From Photobacterium swingsii (GTDB lineage Bacteria; Pseudomonadota; Gammaproteobacteria; Enterobacterales; Vibrionaceae): DNA of 64,000 nucleotides. The stretch lies in NCBI RefSeq assembly GCF_024346715.1, contig NZ_AP024853.1, positions 372,001 to 436,000 of the forward strand, given 5' to 3'. The notes beneath the pieces are model-generated. The model was not told the origin of the DNA. It was given only the letters and a program-made list of their open reading frames with translations, and did no database searches. Shown here in pieces: positions 15,291 to 24,892 of this stretch. Positions within the stretch are counted from its first letter, which is position 1; every line of letters starts with the position of its first letter. Position numbers and translations under genes: made by a program.

Positions 15291-16217
15291 ATGCTAGAAA
15301 ATCTCCAACAGATGGTTATCTTGGCAACAGTCGGCCATGAACAAAACTTTACCCGCGCAGCTGAAAGACTGGGCATCTCAAAATCTCAAGTCAGTAAACA
15401 AATTCGTTTTTTAGAAGAACGTCTAGGTTGCCAACTTGTTCAGCGAAGCACTCGCGCTGTTGCACTAACCGATATCGGCCTTCAATACGCCGAATACGGA
15501 CAGCAACTCGTTGATACTGTTAATGAAGCTGAAGCTATGGTTGCGGGTTATCGTAATGAAATAAAGGGTGTATTACGTGTTGGGATAGCGCAATCATTTG
15601 GCAACATCCATATCACTGCGGCACTGGCTGAATTTCAAAAAGCTCACCCAGATCTTGAACTTGAAGTGAGTTTATTTGATCACCGACCTAACTTACTTGA
15701 AGAAGGGTTTGATTGTTGGGTTGCGATTCATGAGCACCCGCCAGAAGGCATGGTTGCGCGTAAACTGGCGGAATGTGAATTTGCCGTTGTTGCTTCTCCT
15801 GACTACATTGCGGAACACGGCGAACCTAGAACGCCGAGTGAACTACGTCGTCATAATTGCATTACCTACCAAAGTCGCGAACGCCAATATATTAACTGGG
15901 AATTTAGTCGTGATGGGGTTAACCAATCTGTCCCTGCTCGCGGTAATTACCGTATAGACAATGCACCCGCCGTACTCGACGCTGCAACTGCGGGTTTGGG
16001 GATCGCCTACTTGGCGACTTACCTCATCACAAATGAATTCGACACCAACAAATTGGTTCGCTTGTTGCCTGAGTGGAAAGCAAACGTCAATTTGCCTATC
16101 TACGCTGTTTATCCACGACGAAAATACCTCGCACCTAAAGTGCGCAGCTTTATCGATTTCATGGCTGACCGCATGTCTGTCTTCCCATATAGCAAGCCTA
16201 ATCCGATATTAAGTTAA
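15291..16217 (+). CDS. LysR-type transcriptional regulator
   Basis: 308 aa. The N-terminal winged HTH (residues 8-66) reads F-T-R-A-A-E-R-L-G-I-S-K-S-Q-V-S-K-Q-I-R-F-L-E. The C-terminal substrate-binding domain begins at about 92 (G-V-L-R-V-G-I-A-Q-S-F-G). It probably controls the divergent chrA gene, since the intergenic region is shared. The ligand is unknown; it resembles the DsdC/CrgA-like subgroup. Confidence 0.88.
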   Translation: MLENLQQMVILATVGHEQNFTRAAERLGISKSQVSKQIRFLEERLGCQLVQRSTRAVALTDIGLQYAEYGQQLVDTVNEAEAMVAGYRNEIKGVLRVGIAQSFGNIHITAALAEFQKAHPDLELEVSLFDHRPNLLEEGFDCWVAIHEHPPEGMVARKLAECEFAVVASPDYIAEHGEPRTPSELRRHNCITYQSRERQYINWEFSRDGVNQSVPARGNYRIDNAPAVLDAATAGLGIAYLATYLITNEFDTNKLVRLLPEWKANVNLPIYAVYPRRKYLAPKVRSFIDFMADRMSVFPYSKPNPILS

Positions 16218-16361
16218 GCCTCTCATGCTGTTATGCGGCTACTTGTGTGGCCGCAATTGTTTTTTCGTTAAAAAGAATACCCAGCCTCTCAATATTGAAG
16301 TTGTGATCCTGTCACTTTCCGCTAAACCTTAAGGGTAACCCCTTCTGCTTTAGGTTTAGCA

Positions 16362-16961
16362 ATGCGATATGTACATGGTATTCATTTTTTGATGCCTTAT
16401 TGGCACGCAAATACTATCAAGGCTGCCATAACACGGTTCAGCGCTTTGTTCTTATGCCTAACGATCACCGCTTGTGTGAATGATGCCAGTAATGACGGCT
16501 TAGGGACAAACGCCAATAGAGATGTTACAGTGTCACGCTCAACCTCTCCATCTCCTGACGCTAAAGTTCTTTTGACAACCCTACCCGAACATCGCGATGT
16601 CATTTTATTTGATGTAAATAGCTACGATCTTACAACTCAAGCTCAACTTATTTTAGACCCTATAGCCATTAGATTAAGAAACTACCCAGACACTTACCTC
16701 GTTATCGTTGGGCATAGCGACGATGATGGCAGCGATGAAGATAATATCGTTTTGTCTTATGAAAGGGCTTTCAGCGTTGCTATCTATATAACAGCGGTAT
16801 TTGGTATTGAAGAAGAAAGATTACAAATTATCGCAGCAGGAAAAGATGAGCCTGTAGTTACTGGGAAAGCTATTTTAGATAAACAACAAAACCGACGTGT
16901 TGAGGTGATTTCACCACAAGCGATAGTCCGAACACTGAGCCCGATCGCGGGAAAGAAATAG
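16362..16961 (+). CDS. OmpA-like peptidoglycan-binding lipoprotein
   Basis: 199 aa. The N-terminal hydrophobic stretch ends L-T-I-T-A-C-V-N-D, a lipobox. Residues about 75-185 are an OmpA C-terminal-like domain: V-I-L-F-D-V-N-S-Y-D-L, then V-G-H-S-D-D-D-G-S-D-E-D-N, then L-S-Y-E-R-A and N-R-R-V-E-V at the end. The family's key Arg and Asp residues are present. The start is uncertain; an in-frame ATG at 16392 would give a more usual signal peptide. Confidence 0.82.
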   Translation: MRYVHGIHFLMPYWHANTIKAAITRFSALFLCLTITACVNDASNDGLGTNANRDVTVSRSTSPSPDAKVLLTTLPEHRDVILFDVNSYDLTTQAQLILDPIAIRLRNYPDTYLVIVGHSDDDGSDEDNIVLSYERAFSVAIYITAVFGIEEERLQIIAAGKDEPVVTGKAILDKQQNRRVEVISPQAIVRTLSPIAGKK

Positions 16962-16983
16962 CATCCTTTGCTTTCAGAAATAA

Positions 16984-17011
16984 AAAGCGAGTGAATCACT
17001 TCACTCGCTTT
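16984..17011. terminator. Terminator between convergent genes
   Basis: Perfect 12-bp stem (16984-16995 and 17000-17011) with a TCAC loop, between the OmpA-like gene and the minus-strand acyltransferase. Confidence 0.85.
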
Positions 17012-17036
17012 CGTCTCTTATTCGATACTATATCCG

Positions 17037-18146
17037 TTAGCCTTGCTGCTTCTCCGCTGGGTAGGCATACATTTTTTTCAAAATATCAGCGACACCCGTG
17101 GATTGTGATGCAAGCTTATCTTCAAACATTTGGCGCTCTTGCGCGGTAACAGATTCATGTTCAATGTCAGCGGCAAGATAGTTCGCAGGGAACAATTTAT
17201 AGTTCTGTGTGATTTGACGATCAATCTCTACAGCCAGATCTTCTGGTGTTTCAAATGAAGCACCAATCACATCACCAAAGCTAACATGAATACGGCGCTT
17301 TTCACCTACGATACCTTTGATAATACTATCGATATCTTCAAGTTCACCTTTTTCATAACTGCCTTTGGTACGAATTTGATCGAGTTCTTGCGCTTTCGCA
17401 ATGTCACACGGATCATTCTCGTAAGAGATCGCAACAGGCACAATGTTCAATGAAGCCATAAACTCAGAGAAACTCTGTTTACGTTTACGCCCTTCCATAT
17501 TGAACATTTTCAAGATAGCCGGTTCAGTTTTATCATTACCATCCTTCGCACGGCCTTCTTTCTGAGCGATCCAGATTGAATGACCCGTTTCGATAGAATC
17601 AGCAATGTAGCTCGACAATAGACCAAGTGCCTTCATCATTTCACGCGGTGCTTTAATTGATCGCTTAACAATAAAGCTCTTATTCAAGCGCATAAGTTCT
17701 GTTGCACAAGGTTTCTTGAGGAGGTTATCACCAATCGCAATGCGAACAGATTTGAAGCCTTGATTAAACAGACACCAGTTAACAATCGCGGGATCCATCG
17801 CAATATCACGGTGATTAGAAACAAATAAGTAAGCTTTGTTTTTATCTAGCTTTTCCAAACCACTGTGCGTGATTGCATCGCATGATTGCTCTAGCGTTGC
17901 CGCCATGTATTTAGCAACATGATTCTGAACATCTTCTACCGTGTTGATGTTAGACCATTTATTGACGAGGAAACGACGAATGATCGGACGCAGCAACCAA
18001 CCAAAAATGCCCGATAACTGCGGAAAGCGGTAATTTAGAATAGCAGTGATGAACTCATCGTCATTCACTAGGCGCTCAATTGCACCGTTAACTTCGCTGT
18101 CGTTGTATGGGCGAATTTCTTTATAAATATCGTTAGTCGTATGCAC
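17037..18146 (-). CDS. PlsC-like glycerol-phosphate acyltransferase family protein
   Basis: 369 aa, probably a membrane-associated acyltransferase. The catalytic motif N-H-R-D-I-A-M-D lies at 111-118 (NHxxxxD) and the E-G-R motif of block III at about 200 (Q-K-E-G-R-A-K-D-G). It is longer than PlsC (about 245 aa), with extra N-terminal and C-terminal helices. The acyl acceptor is unknown; lysophosphatidic acid is only one option. It is monocistronic and divergent from the next regulator. Confidence 0.85.
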   Translation of the reverse strand: MHTTNDIYKEIRPYNDSEVNGAIERLVNDDEFITAILNYRFPQLSGIFGWLLRPIIRRFLVNKWSNINTVEDVQNHVAKYMAATLEQSCDAITHSGLEKLDKNKAYLFVSNHRDIAMDPAIVNWCLFNQGFKSVRIAIGDNLLKKPCATELMRLNKSFIVKRSIKAPREMMKALGLLSSYIADSIETGHSIWIAQKEGRAKDGNDKTEPAILKMFNMEGRKRKQSFSEFMASLNIVPVAISYENDPCDIAKAQELDQIRTKGSYEKGELEDIDSIIKGIVGEKRRIHVSFGDVIGASFETPEDLAVEIDRQITQNYKLFPANYLAADIEHESVTAQERQMFEDKLASQSTGVADILKKMYAYPAEKQQG

Positions 18147-18429
18147 AATTATGCTTCATTAATAATAAAAACTGGATTATTTTACGCAGAAAAAACTGCA
18201 TTCATAGTGATGTGGCGTAATAAGCCACATGGTTGGAGGTCTTACCAGAGTAAATATTCTACTCTACGACCAATTTACAATCAGAATACCTCAAAATTCA
18301 GAACCATGTCAGCAAGGCTTTGCTTTTCCGTTACAAAAGTCACCAATTAATCTGTGTCTTCAACCAGATGTGTTGACGATCAAGCTAAAAGCTATCACTA
18401 TGTGCGGGCTTTTTTGCAAGAGAATACGT

Positions 18430-19122
18430 ATGAAACAAGCTATTGAGTTTACCCACCAGCAGCACCCTTATTTATCTGTTGGCCCACGCCGTAAAAGTAT
18501 GACTTCTTATATGGTTGCTGTTACACAAGGTGCGGCACTAATCCGCCTTGGTAAAAACGAGCATTTGATCCCACAAGGACATGGTTTTTGGGTTCCATTC
18601 GACTGCTTACACGCCTTAACTATTTTGCCAGGTAGTGAAATTAAGCGTGTTGATATTTCAGCGCGTGTCACTCACCCAGTCTGCGGCGAAGCTGGCTTCT
18701 TTTCGCTCTCACCTCTTGTTTGCGCTTTACTTGCTGAGCTTGAAAATACCGCTCCCGAACAGCAAGTATGGGAAGGTCCATACGGGCGTCTACTTGGCGT
18801 GCTGAAAGATCAACTAGTAAATATTAAGGTTGATAGCAAAGCCCTTTGCCCTGAACTAAGTAAACATTACCAAGAATCACTTAAAATAGCCCTTAAAGGT
18901 GACAAGGTAACAGATCAGCCTGCTGCAAAAGTGATTTCAGAAAAACTGCATATCAATTTAGCAGAACTTGAAGTTACGCTACTTATGCGTGAAGCATTAC
19001 GACTTGCGCGTTCTGGCCGTAAACCAGAAAAAATAGCGGAAGAACTCAGCGTAGAACTTAAATACTTAGAGACACTGTCTTTACCAATTCTAGGGAAGCC
19101 TCTCGCCGCTTTAAATGCGTAA
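18430..19122 (+). CDS. AraC-type regulator with cupin N-terminus, degenerate HTH
   Basis: 230 aa from the ATG at 18430; the longer frame from 18229 has no matching start signals. The N-terminal half is a cupin-like sensor: L-I-P-Q-G-H-G-F-W-V-P-F-D-C-L-H-A-L. The C-terminal part shows helices like those of AraC (V-I-S-E-K-L-H-I-N-L-A-E-L-E-V, then P-E-K-I-A-E-E-L-S-V-E), but the second HTH is short and poorly conserved. DNA binding is inferred, and no target is obvious. Confidence 0.65.
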   Translation: MKQAIEFTHQQHPYLSVGPRRKSMTSYMVAVTQGAALIRLGKNEHLIPQGHGFWVPFDCLHALTILPGSEIKRVDISARVTHPVCGEAGFFSLSPLVCALLAELENTAPEQQVWEGPYGRLLGVLKDQLVNIKVDSKALCPELSKHYQESLKIALKGDKVTDQPAAKVISEKLHINLAELEVTLLMREALRLARSGRKPEKIAEELSVELKYLETLSLPILGKPLAALNA

Positions 19123-19153
19123 GCCTCAGTAACCGTTATTGTGCTGTACGTAT

Positions 19154-19199
19154 AAAAAAAGCGATGTGATGAACACAGGTTCAAACACATCGCTTTTTT
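19154..19199 (+). terminator. Terminator of AraC-type gene
   Basis: GCGATGTG (19161-19168) / CACATCGC (19186-19193) flanked by A7 and T6 runs. Confidence 0.82.
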
Positions 19200-19256
19200 A
19201 ATGCCGCCGCGTAAGTGCGAAACTTACAGGTATGGCGAATTCAATCATGGCGAAGG

Positions 19257-19787
19257 TTACTGGAGCGGGATCTCTAACTGTAAAAAGACATCACTAGATT
19301 GGGTTTCATGCCAACGATAATCAAACCTAAAACGCAACGAGTCAGGATCTTCCCCACCTACACCAAACGACATCAATAATCCGTACTGTCGAATCAGATC
19401 CTGTATATCTTTGATATTCTTAATATCGACTTCTTCCTCTTTGTATTCGTCAGGCATCCAAAAACCTAATCCATAAAAAGTAGAAGCAGCACGCGCACTC
19501 ATCACAGGGGAATCATCTTCAACTAACCCAGTCCAACCATCCCAAAACTCACCGTTAAATTCATGATCTTCTTGCCAGTTAGGCGAATCACTGTAGTTAA
19601 GTAGATCAGGATCAATAAGGTATTCAGGAAGAGTCACTAAGCTACAGCGGCGATCATGCAAGGTATCTTCGCTGGAAATAACAGATGCCGCTGAATAAGG
19701 GTTACAGGAGAGTGCAAAAGCGTCAGCAGAGATGAATAAAACACCGCTGATACCTAGTAACGTTAATTTGATCTTACATACACTCAA
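19257..19787 (-). CDS. Secreted hypothetical protein
   Basis: 176 aa with a signal peptide (L-T-L-L-G-I-S-G-V-L-F-I-S-A-D-A-F-A, cleavage near 26). The mature protein is acidic and Trp-rich, with two Cys near the start (C-N-P-Y and R-R-C-S) that may pair. The C-terminus (L-R-F-R-F-D-Y-R-W...V-F-L-Q-L-E-I-P-L-Q) looks like beta strands. No family was recognised; a periplasmic or outer-membrane location is inference. Confidence 0.6.
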   Translation of the reverse strand: MSVCKIKLTLLGISGVLFISADAFALSCNPYSAASVISSEDTLHDRRCSLVTLPEYLIDPDLLNYSDSPNWQEDHEFNGEFWDGWTGLVEDDSPVMSARAASTFYGLGFWMPDEYKEEEVDIKNIKDIQDLIRQYGLLMSFGVGGEDPDSLRFRFDYRWHETQSSDVFLQLEIPLQ

Positions 19788-19833
19788 AACAATGCCTTAT
19801 AAATCACTTGGGCTTACTTATCCAATACAAGGA

Positions 19834-20358
19834 TCATCCAAACTTAAATCGAGGGTCTTCCATTAGCATAGTAGCTACTTTGGGTGTTGTTAGCTGTGAA
19901 ACAGAGCAACTCCCTGCAAGTTTATCACGAATTAATGTGCTTCTTATCTTTAGCGTTTCAGGACAAGCAAGCACTTGCCATGACGCTGTTATCGCATCTG
20001 CCTTATAAAACTTATGAAAACTTGCCAAATTGTCTGGGCCAATCACAAAAGTTAACTCAGCGTCAGGGATCTGTTTTTGTAGCTCTGTTAATACTGCATA
20101 CGTCGTGATCGCTTCATCACCAACCGCCATAGTCTCTTCGATACGGCATAGCTCAAGGTTTGCTTGCCCACTATCTTCAATAAAAGCAGACACCAGTTCA
20201 CAACGCGCATCATAATCAAGCATCACCTTACCCCATGCATGGGCATAACTTGGTAATAGCAAAACTCGATCAAAACGTGATAGTCGCTTTAAAACAGACA
20301 GATGACCTAAACTGGGTGGATTAAAAGCACTCCCAAATACAGCAATAGATTGTGACAT
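19834..20358 (-). CDS. nadD: NadD-like nicotinate mononucleotide adenylyltransferase
   Basis: 174-aa nucleotidyltransferase that would join nicotinate mononucleotide to AMP in NAD synthesis. The nucleotide-binding loop is G-S-A-F-N-P-P-S-L-G-H-L at 9-20 (GxFxPxHxGH type, with Ser where the first His is usual). The C-terminal I-R-S-T-L-I-R at 138-144 is the ISSTxIR signature. It is shorter than E. coli NadD (213 aa). Divergent nadE, which performs the next step of the pathway, supports the assignment. Confidence 0.78.
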   Translation of the reverse strand: MSQSIAVFGSAFNPPSLGHLSVLKRLSRFDRVLLLPSYAHAWGKVMLDYDARCELVSAFIEDSGQANLELCRIEETMAVGDEAITTYAVLTELQKQIPDAELTFVIGPDNLASFHKFYKADAITASWQVLACPETLKIRSTLIRDKLAGSCSVSQLTTPKVATMLMEDPRFKFG

Positions 20359-20529
20359 GCGTTTAAGCCTCTTATTTATGCGTTTCTGTAAATAAATGCC
20401 AGAATAGCATTGATCATCAGTTAGAGTTATCGCATGATTTTGCTAAAGCTTTAACGCATTTATTCACAATTGTAGCCATTTTGGATTCAAGTGAACACAA
20501 TTTGGGCAAAGCCCGAGGAAGATGTAACG

Positions 20530-21360
20530 ATGGAACAGCTAATTCGTGCAGAAATGCGCGTTCTACCAGAAATTGACGTGGATTTTGAAATTCAACGCCG
20601 TGTCGCTTTTATTAAAAACACGATGAAGCAATCAGGCTGTAAATCAATTGTATTAGGGATCAGTGGTGGCGTAGATTCTACAACCTGTGGCCGCTTAGCA
20701 CAGCTGGCGGTTAATGAACTCAATGCCGAATCAAGCACGCAAGATCATCAGTTTATCGCAGTACGTCTTCCATATGGCGAGCAGAAAGATGAAGATGAAG
20801 CGCAAATCGCGTTATCTTTCATTCAGCCTTCACAATCTGTTAGCGTCAATATTAAAGATGGCGTAGATGGCGCACACGCAAGTACCCTACTCGCACTTGA
20901 AGGTACAGGGCTTATACCAAACGACTCCGCTAAAATTGATTTCGTTAAGGGCAATGTAAAAGCACGTGCCCGTATGATTGCACAATATGAAATCGCTGGC
21001 CTTGTTGGCGGTCTAGTCTTGGGGACAGACCACTCGGCTGAGAATATTACGGGCTTCTATACTAAGTTTGGTGATGGCGCCTGCGACCTTGCTCCTTTAT
21101 TTGGCTTAAATAAACGTCAAGTACGTGCATTAGCGGCAAAGCTCGGTGCCCCAGAGCAGCTAGTTGTTAAAGTTCCAACAGCTGATCTTGAAGAATTAGC
21201 GCCTCAAAAAGCTGACGAAGATGCGCTGCAAGTTAGCTACGATCAAATTGATGACTTTTTAGAAGGGAAAGTGGTAGAAGCCCACGTTTCTGAGCGCCTA
21301 ATCAGCATTTACAAAGCGACTCAGCACAAACGTAAGCCTATCCCTACGATTTACGATTAA
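20530..21360 (+). CDS. nadE: NH3-dependent NAD+ synthetase
   Basis: 276 aa, the usual length of the ammonia-dependent form. It amidates nicotinate adenine dinucleotide to NAD. The P-loop S-G-G-V-D-S is at 45-50, [12 protein letters not shown] lies in the middle, and P-T-A-D-L-E near 220 belongs to the active-site lid. The ATG at 20530 ([13 protein letters not shown]) matches family starts and has GAGGAA upstream; a GTG at 20491 in the same frame is unlikely. No glutaminase domain is present. Confidence 0.95.
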   Translation: MEQLIRAEMRVLPEIDVDFEIQRRVAFIKNTMKQSGCKSIVLGISGGVDSTTCGRLAQLAVNELNAESSTQDHQFIAVRLPYGEQKDEDEAQIALSFIQPSQSVSVNIKDGVDGAHASTLLALEGTGLIPNDSAKIDFVKGNVKARARMIAQYEIAGLVGGLVLGTDHSAENITGFYTKFGDGACDLAPLFGLNKRQVRALAAKLGAPEQLVVKVPTADLEELAPQKADEDALQVSYDQIDDFLEGKVVEAHVSERLISIYKATQHKRKPIPTIYD

Positions 21361-21444
21361 TCTACGAGCTTGCTATCCCCGTGACTATTTCATAAGGCTA
21401 GCGATACAGATACAAACATCACCCTGATGTTTACCAGCACATAA

Positions 21445-21476
21445 AAAAGATCAGGTTCTGGCCTGATCTTTTCTTT
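21445..21476 (+). terminator. Terminator of nadE
   Basis: AAAAGATCAGG (21445-21455) / CCTGATCTTTT (21462-21472), followed by CTTTTT. Confidence 0.85.
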
Positions 21477-21534
21477 TTACGTTAATGACTTTATGACGCG
21501 CACTTTACGAAACAGATAAAAGACATCATGAACA

Positions 21535-22050
21535 TTACTGTTCTGTCATAGGATCAATCAAATTATCCAGTTCCCACCAAATAGCTTCACATAATCCTTT
21601 GCGATACACAGCTTCTTTAAAAGATGCATGCTCTAATTTATACATATCGTAATGACGCTCTGAGGATGACTTGCTGGCTCTCACATTTGCAAGCCTGTCA
21701 CACGCTTTAACGATCAGCGCCAATCTTGCTGATTCTTCATCAGCATCTAACGAAGCGAGTCGTTGGTTAATCATGGCTTTGCGTTTAGCGCGATCTTCTA
21801 ACTTGCCATCAGTCATGTAATTCACAGCATCGGCAACAAGAAAGCCAAAATCTGATGCGAGTTCATCAACCGTTGTTTCTGTATCCTCCATCACATCATG
21901 AAGTTGTGCGATGATCATTGCATCTGTGCCAAAGGGTGTCGCTAAACGTGAAACCGCTTCTAAATGCACATAATAAGGAAGTTCACCATAATACTGCCCA
22001 CTGTGCTTGCTCCTTGCTAAGGTCCGCGCTTTTAGATAACGATTATTCAT
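21535..22050 (-). CDS. HD-domain phosphohydrolase (SpoT/MESH1-like)
   Basis: 171 aa. The metal site is visible: His29 (Y-V-H-L), His51-Asp52 (Q-L-H-D-V-M-E-D-T) and Asp118 (K-A-C-D-R-L-A-N-V). The arrangement and G-Q-Y-Y-G-E-L-P-Y-Y-V-H-L-E-A-V near the start match the hydrolase half of SpoT/RSH proteins and stand-alone small hydrolases. No synthetase domain is present. Hydrolysis of (p)ppGpp or another nucleotide is possible, but the substrate is unknown. Confidence 0.82.
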   Translation of the reverse strand: MNNRYLKARTLARSKHSGQYYGELPYYVHLEAVSRLATPFGTDAMIIAQLHDVMEDTETTVDELASDFGFLVADAVNYMTDGKLEDRAKRKAMINQRLASLDADEESARLALIVKACDRLANVRASKSSSERHYDMYKLEHASFKEAVYRKGLCEAIWWELDNLIDPMTEQ

Positions 22051-22230
22051 TTCTTTTCACCTTCATACAAAATGGATGTCCGCTTTCCCATGGTGTTAAC
22101 TCATTACTGGCTGCAATAGAATCTTGAATAAGAAACAGGCATTAGCCTTAATTACAGTATTAGTATATTTGAACTTAACAGGGTTGCTGATTCTCGGTTT
22201 TTTGTATGAGATTTGACGCACAATTTGGAT

Positions 22231-22262
22231 AAAAAAACGGCACCTCCATTAGAAGGTGCCGT
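22231..22262 (-). terminator. Terminator of yoaH
   Basis: ACGGCACCT (22237-22245) / AGGTGCCGT (22254-22262). The T run follows on the minus strand (22231-22236). Confidence 0.78.
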
Positions 22263-22369
22263 TCTCTCGAATCATTCATAAACCAGCGTTTCGTATCATG
22301 AGCTAACTTAAGCTTCTCGCCTTACGAATCCAGCGCTTTGTTTATTCCTAATTACTTATTCTGAGTCAC

Positions 22370-22564
22370 TTATTCAGAGTCAAAGTCTTCTGCTAACTCT
22401 TGCTCAGATTTTTGTTGCGCTTTAGCACGCGCTGCAGATTCACGGATTTCATTGGCGATTGTCTGAATAGCTTCACCACTGCTCATACCGTTTGCCATTA
22501 GCTCGTGAATACGTTCTGCGGCAATTTGTTGTTCTGCGTGAGTCAGTGTAGTTGAATTAAACAT
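22370..22564 (-). CDS. yoaH: UPF0181 protein YoaH
   Basis: 64 aa from the ATG at 22564. [20 protein letters not shown] is followed by [15 protein letters not shown], the signature of the YoaH family, with an acidic tail. It is a small helical cytoplasmic protein of unknown role. A longer reading to 22612 adds 16 residues not seen in the family. Confidence 0.88.
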   Translation of the reverse strand: MFNSTTLTHAEQQIAAERIHELMANGMSSGEAIQTIANEIRESAARAKAQQKSEQELAEDFDSE

Positions 22565-22638
22565 GATAATAATGCGCCTGATATCTTGAAAGGAGCGACA
22601 TTCTATAGCCAATTGGCGATGGTGTCACTCCTCTCGTT

Positions 22639-23844
22639 TTAACCTGGACGACCATCCAAGCGAGGTTTAGTTAAAATAGGGAAATACACTATCGTAAAAA
22701 TACCAAATGCGACGGCCCATAAGATGGCTGAAATAATGTATCCATTAAGGGTCATTGCAGGTAGCAGCATAACCACCAACGTTCTGACAAGCACGCAAGC
22801 AATCATGATAGCAAACGCGGCGATAACAATACGCCCGACCTTTAGGTTACGTCCCGTATGCCCTAATGACACTCGCGCCATCATCGCTAGGATCATACCG
22901 CCCATTCCACCTACAGTAATGAAATGCAATGCGCTACTATAACCCACAGGGCCACCAGCATAATGAACGCCTAATAATAACATTCCAACGATCATTGCGG
23001 CATAGGCAAAATGCAATGACCACAGTAATGGCACCTTACAAGTACTAAATGTACGCCAGCGAGCAAAACGAACTAAATTACTGATACCCGTGATCAGGAA
23101 TAAAGCTGGTAGCGAATACTGATTAATCGCTTCAGGAACAGGCAGCAATACGTTAAGCAGCAATAACCAACTAGGAATCAGTGCCAACCATTCAATTTTC
23201 TCAGGACGCGTGATTTGCGCTGTATCTGTACCGCGCCATGTAAAGAATGGAATCACACGTCCACCAACCACCAGCACAATCACTGAAATAACAGTAACCA
23301 ATGCCAATGTTAATTGGTGCTGATCAAATTGTGCAAAACCTAAACTATTAAGGTGCATAGCCGCGTTAATAAGCGTCAGCAAAATCAGTAAAGGTGTAAA
23401 AAACAAATTATTCCATTGGCGACGCTCAATGATTGGTTTGGCCAAAAAGTAAGCTGCAAGCGGGATCCAACTGAGATCGATGATCATCCAGATAACATGA
23501 GGTTGTCCAAATAACAAACCTACGCGTGCTATTAACCACAAGCCAAAGATAGCAGCCAACTTTTTGCCTCTGACACCTGGGTTACCGGTCCAATTTTGAA
23601 CGGCCGTCAGCAAAAAGCCGATAATAACGGCCCCAGTAAAACCGATCAGCATTTCATGGCTATGCCACCATACAGGGTTACCGTACATGAGCTGATGATT
23701 GCCCAGTAAACCTGCCCAGAATAAAGCCCAAACCACCATAGCGATAACTGAAAAGGCACTGGCAGCTAGAAAAAAGGGACGGAAAGCAAGACGGAACAGC
23801 GGCATGATTTTCTGTTCTTTCTCGTTATCAAGGATTTGCATCAT
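22639..23844 (-). CDS. nnrS: NnrS family membrane protein
   Basis: 401 aa with about 12 transmembrane helices. The N-terminus P-L-F-R-L-A-F-R-P-F-F-L-A-A and the inner W-W-H-S-H-E-M-L-I-G-F and M-M-A-R-V-S-L-G-H-T-G-R motifs are typical of NnrS, a haem- and copper-containing protein that eases nitrosative stress. An NsrR-like box lies just upstream, fitting induction by nitric oxide. There are no linked nitrite or nitric oxide reductase genes here. Confidence 0.93.
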   Translation of the reverse strand: MMQILDNEKEQKIMPLFRLAFRPFFLAASAFSVIAMVVWALFWAGLLGNHQLMYGNPVWWHSHEMLIGFTGAVIIGFLLTAVQNWTGNPGVRGKKLAAIFGLWLIARVGLLFGQPHVIWMIIDLSWIPLAAYFLAKPIIERRQWNNLFFTPLLILLTLINAAMHLNSLGFAQFDQHQLTLALVTVISVIVLVVGGRVIPFFTWRGTDTAQITRPEKIEWLALIPSWLLLLNVLLPVPEAINQYSLPALFLITGISNLVRFARWRTFSTCKVPLLWSLHFAYAAMIVGMLLLGVHYAGGPVGYSSALHFITVGGMGGMILAMMARVSLGHTGRNLKVGRIVIAAFAIMIACVLVRTLVVMLLPAMTLNGYIISAILWAVAFGIFTIVYFPILTKPRLDGRPG

Positions 23845-23862
23845 GGTGATTACTCAACTTTA

Positions 23863-23885
23863 AAGATGCATTAATAATACACCTT
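23863..23885 (-). promoter_or_regulatory. Putative NsrR-binding site
   Basis: AAGATGCATTA, one base, then TAATACACCTT form an 11-1-11 palindrome (9/11 pairing) close to the known NsrR motif (AAGATGYATTT half-sites). It is 19 bp ahead of nnrS. A further half-site AAATACATCTT lies at 23900-23910. Confidence 0.6.
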
Positions 23886-24004
23886 TAAAGTTATAAGTAA
23901 AATACATCTTTATGATTAGACGATATGATCAGTACAGATTATGAGCGGTCAAGGCGACTACACAGGGGTTTGAGTGATGGACGGGGTATATGGATCCTTA
24001 TTTT

Positions 24005-24892
24005 TTATTCTTTAGTCTCTTCAGCTTCAATGGCAGTTTGTGCATCAACAGGCCTAGTTATGCGCTGAATATCCAAGATAGACACATCCCCTTGCCATCG
24101 GCTTTCGATCAAGCCAACGCTTAACCAATAACGTCCATCTGGCACATCAATGTCAGGTAGTGTTGTAGGTAGGCGGCCATCGATCTCTTCCGTCCAGACA
24201 GGTGTCCAACTAAGATCATTCAGATCATAAAGGTTAATAGACAACACAGGCGACGGGCATGCTTGATTCGGCAATTGCGACTTTTCAATTCGCCAATTCT
24301 TGCTGTCTTTCCAGCCTATCTTTTGCTTGATTGACGGTGAAGTGAGTAATACCCACGAACTCCAACTTTCTTTGTTTTCGTTCGTTAGCGTAATTTTATA
24401 TAAGCCGCCCGCAATAGGAAGTTCCAGTCGTTTCGTTTCAACAGAAAAGTCACCATTTTCTTCACTTACGGGCGAACTAGAAATAAGTGTGCTGTCAGGC
24501 CAGCGTGCAAACGTCACATCTGTAATAGGCACACGAGCAGCCCCAGTTACCGATAGCTTCAACATCACTTGGTTCAAATTCTGAATGACTTCACGACGAA
24601 TCGATAAATTCGACAACCAGTTCGGCAAAACATTTTGGGTTAAGCTGCGGCCACAGTCCTCTGTGATTGCTAGGTTTAGCAAGTCATCAAGATTATTGCG
24701 TTGTTCTACAGCGGGGCTTTGTTGCCATGCTTGAATGATGGTATCGAAACTTTCAGATGTGTTTCCTTCCAGCAAACGCTGATGGGCAACCGTGTATAAA
24801 TCTTGTCCTAAGAACCATTGTGCGAAAACACTCGGTGTATAAAACACCGAGTGAAGCATAAATAGACACGCTGAAAGCCGCAGCAGCTTCAT
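24005..24892 (-). CDS. vxrC: DUF2861 periplasmic protein VxrC
   Basis: 295 aa with a signal peptide (C-L-F-M-L-H-S-V-F-Y-T-P-S-V-F-A, cleavage near 24). The mature region starts Q-W-F-L-G-Q-D-L-Y-T-V-A-H, the DUF2861 form found next to the VxrAB two-component system. It is the third gene of the unit; its ATG overlaps the vxrB stop by one base (TAATG). It is likely periplasmic and may modulate the sensor. Function is known only by association. Confidence 0.82.
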   Translation of the reverse strand: MKLLRLSACLFMLHSVFYTPSVFAQWFLGQDLYTVAHQRLLEGNTSESFDTIIQAWQQSPAVEQRNNLDDLLNLAITEDCGRSLTQNVLPNWLSNLSIRREVIQNLNQVMLKLSVTGAARVPITDVTFARWPDSTLISSSPVSEENGDFSVETKRLELPIAGGLYKITLTNENKESWSSWVLLTSPSIKQKIGWKDSKNWRIEKSQLPNQACPSPVLSINLYDLNDLSWTPVWTEEIDGRLPTTLPDIDVPDGRYWLSVGLIESRWQGDVSILDIQRITRPVDAQTAIEAEETKE

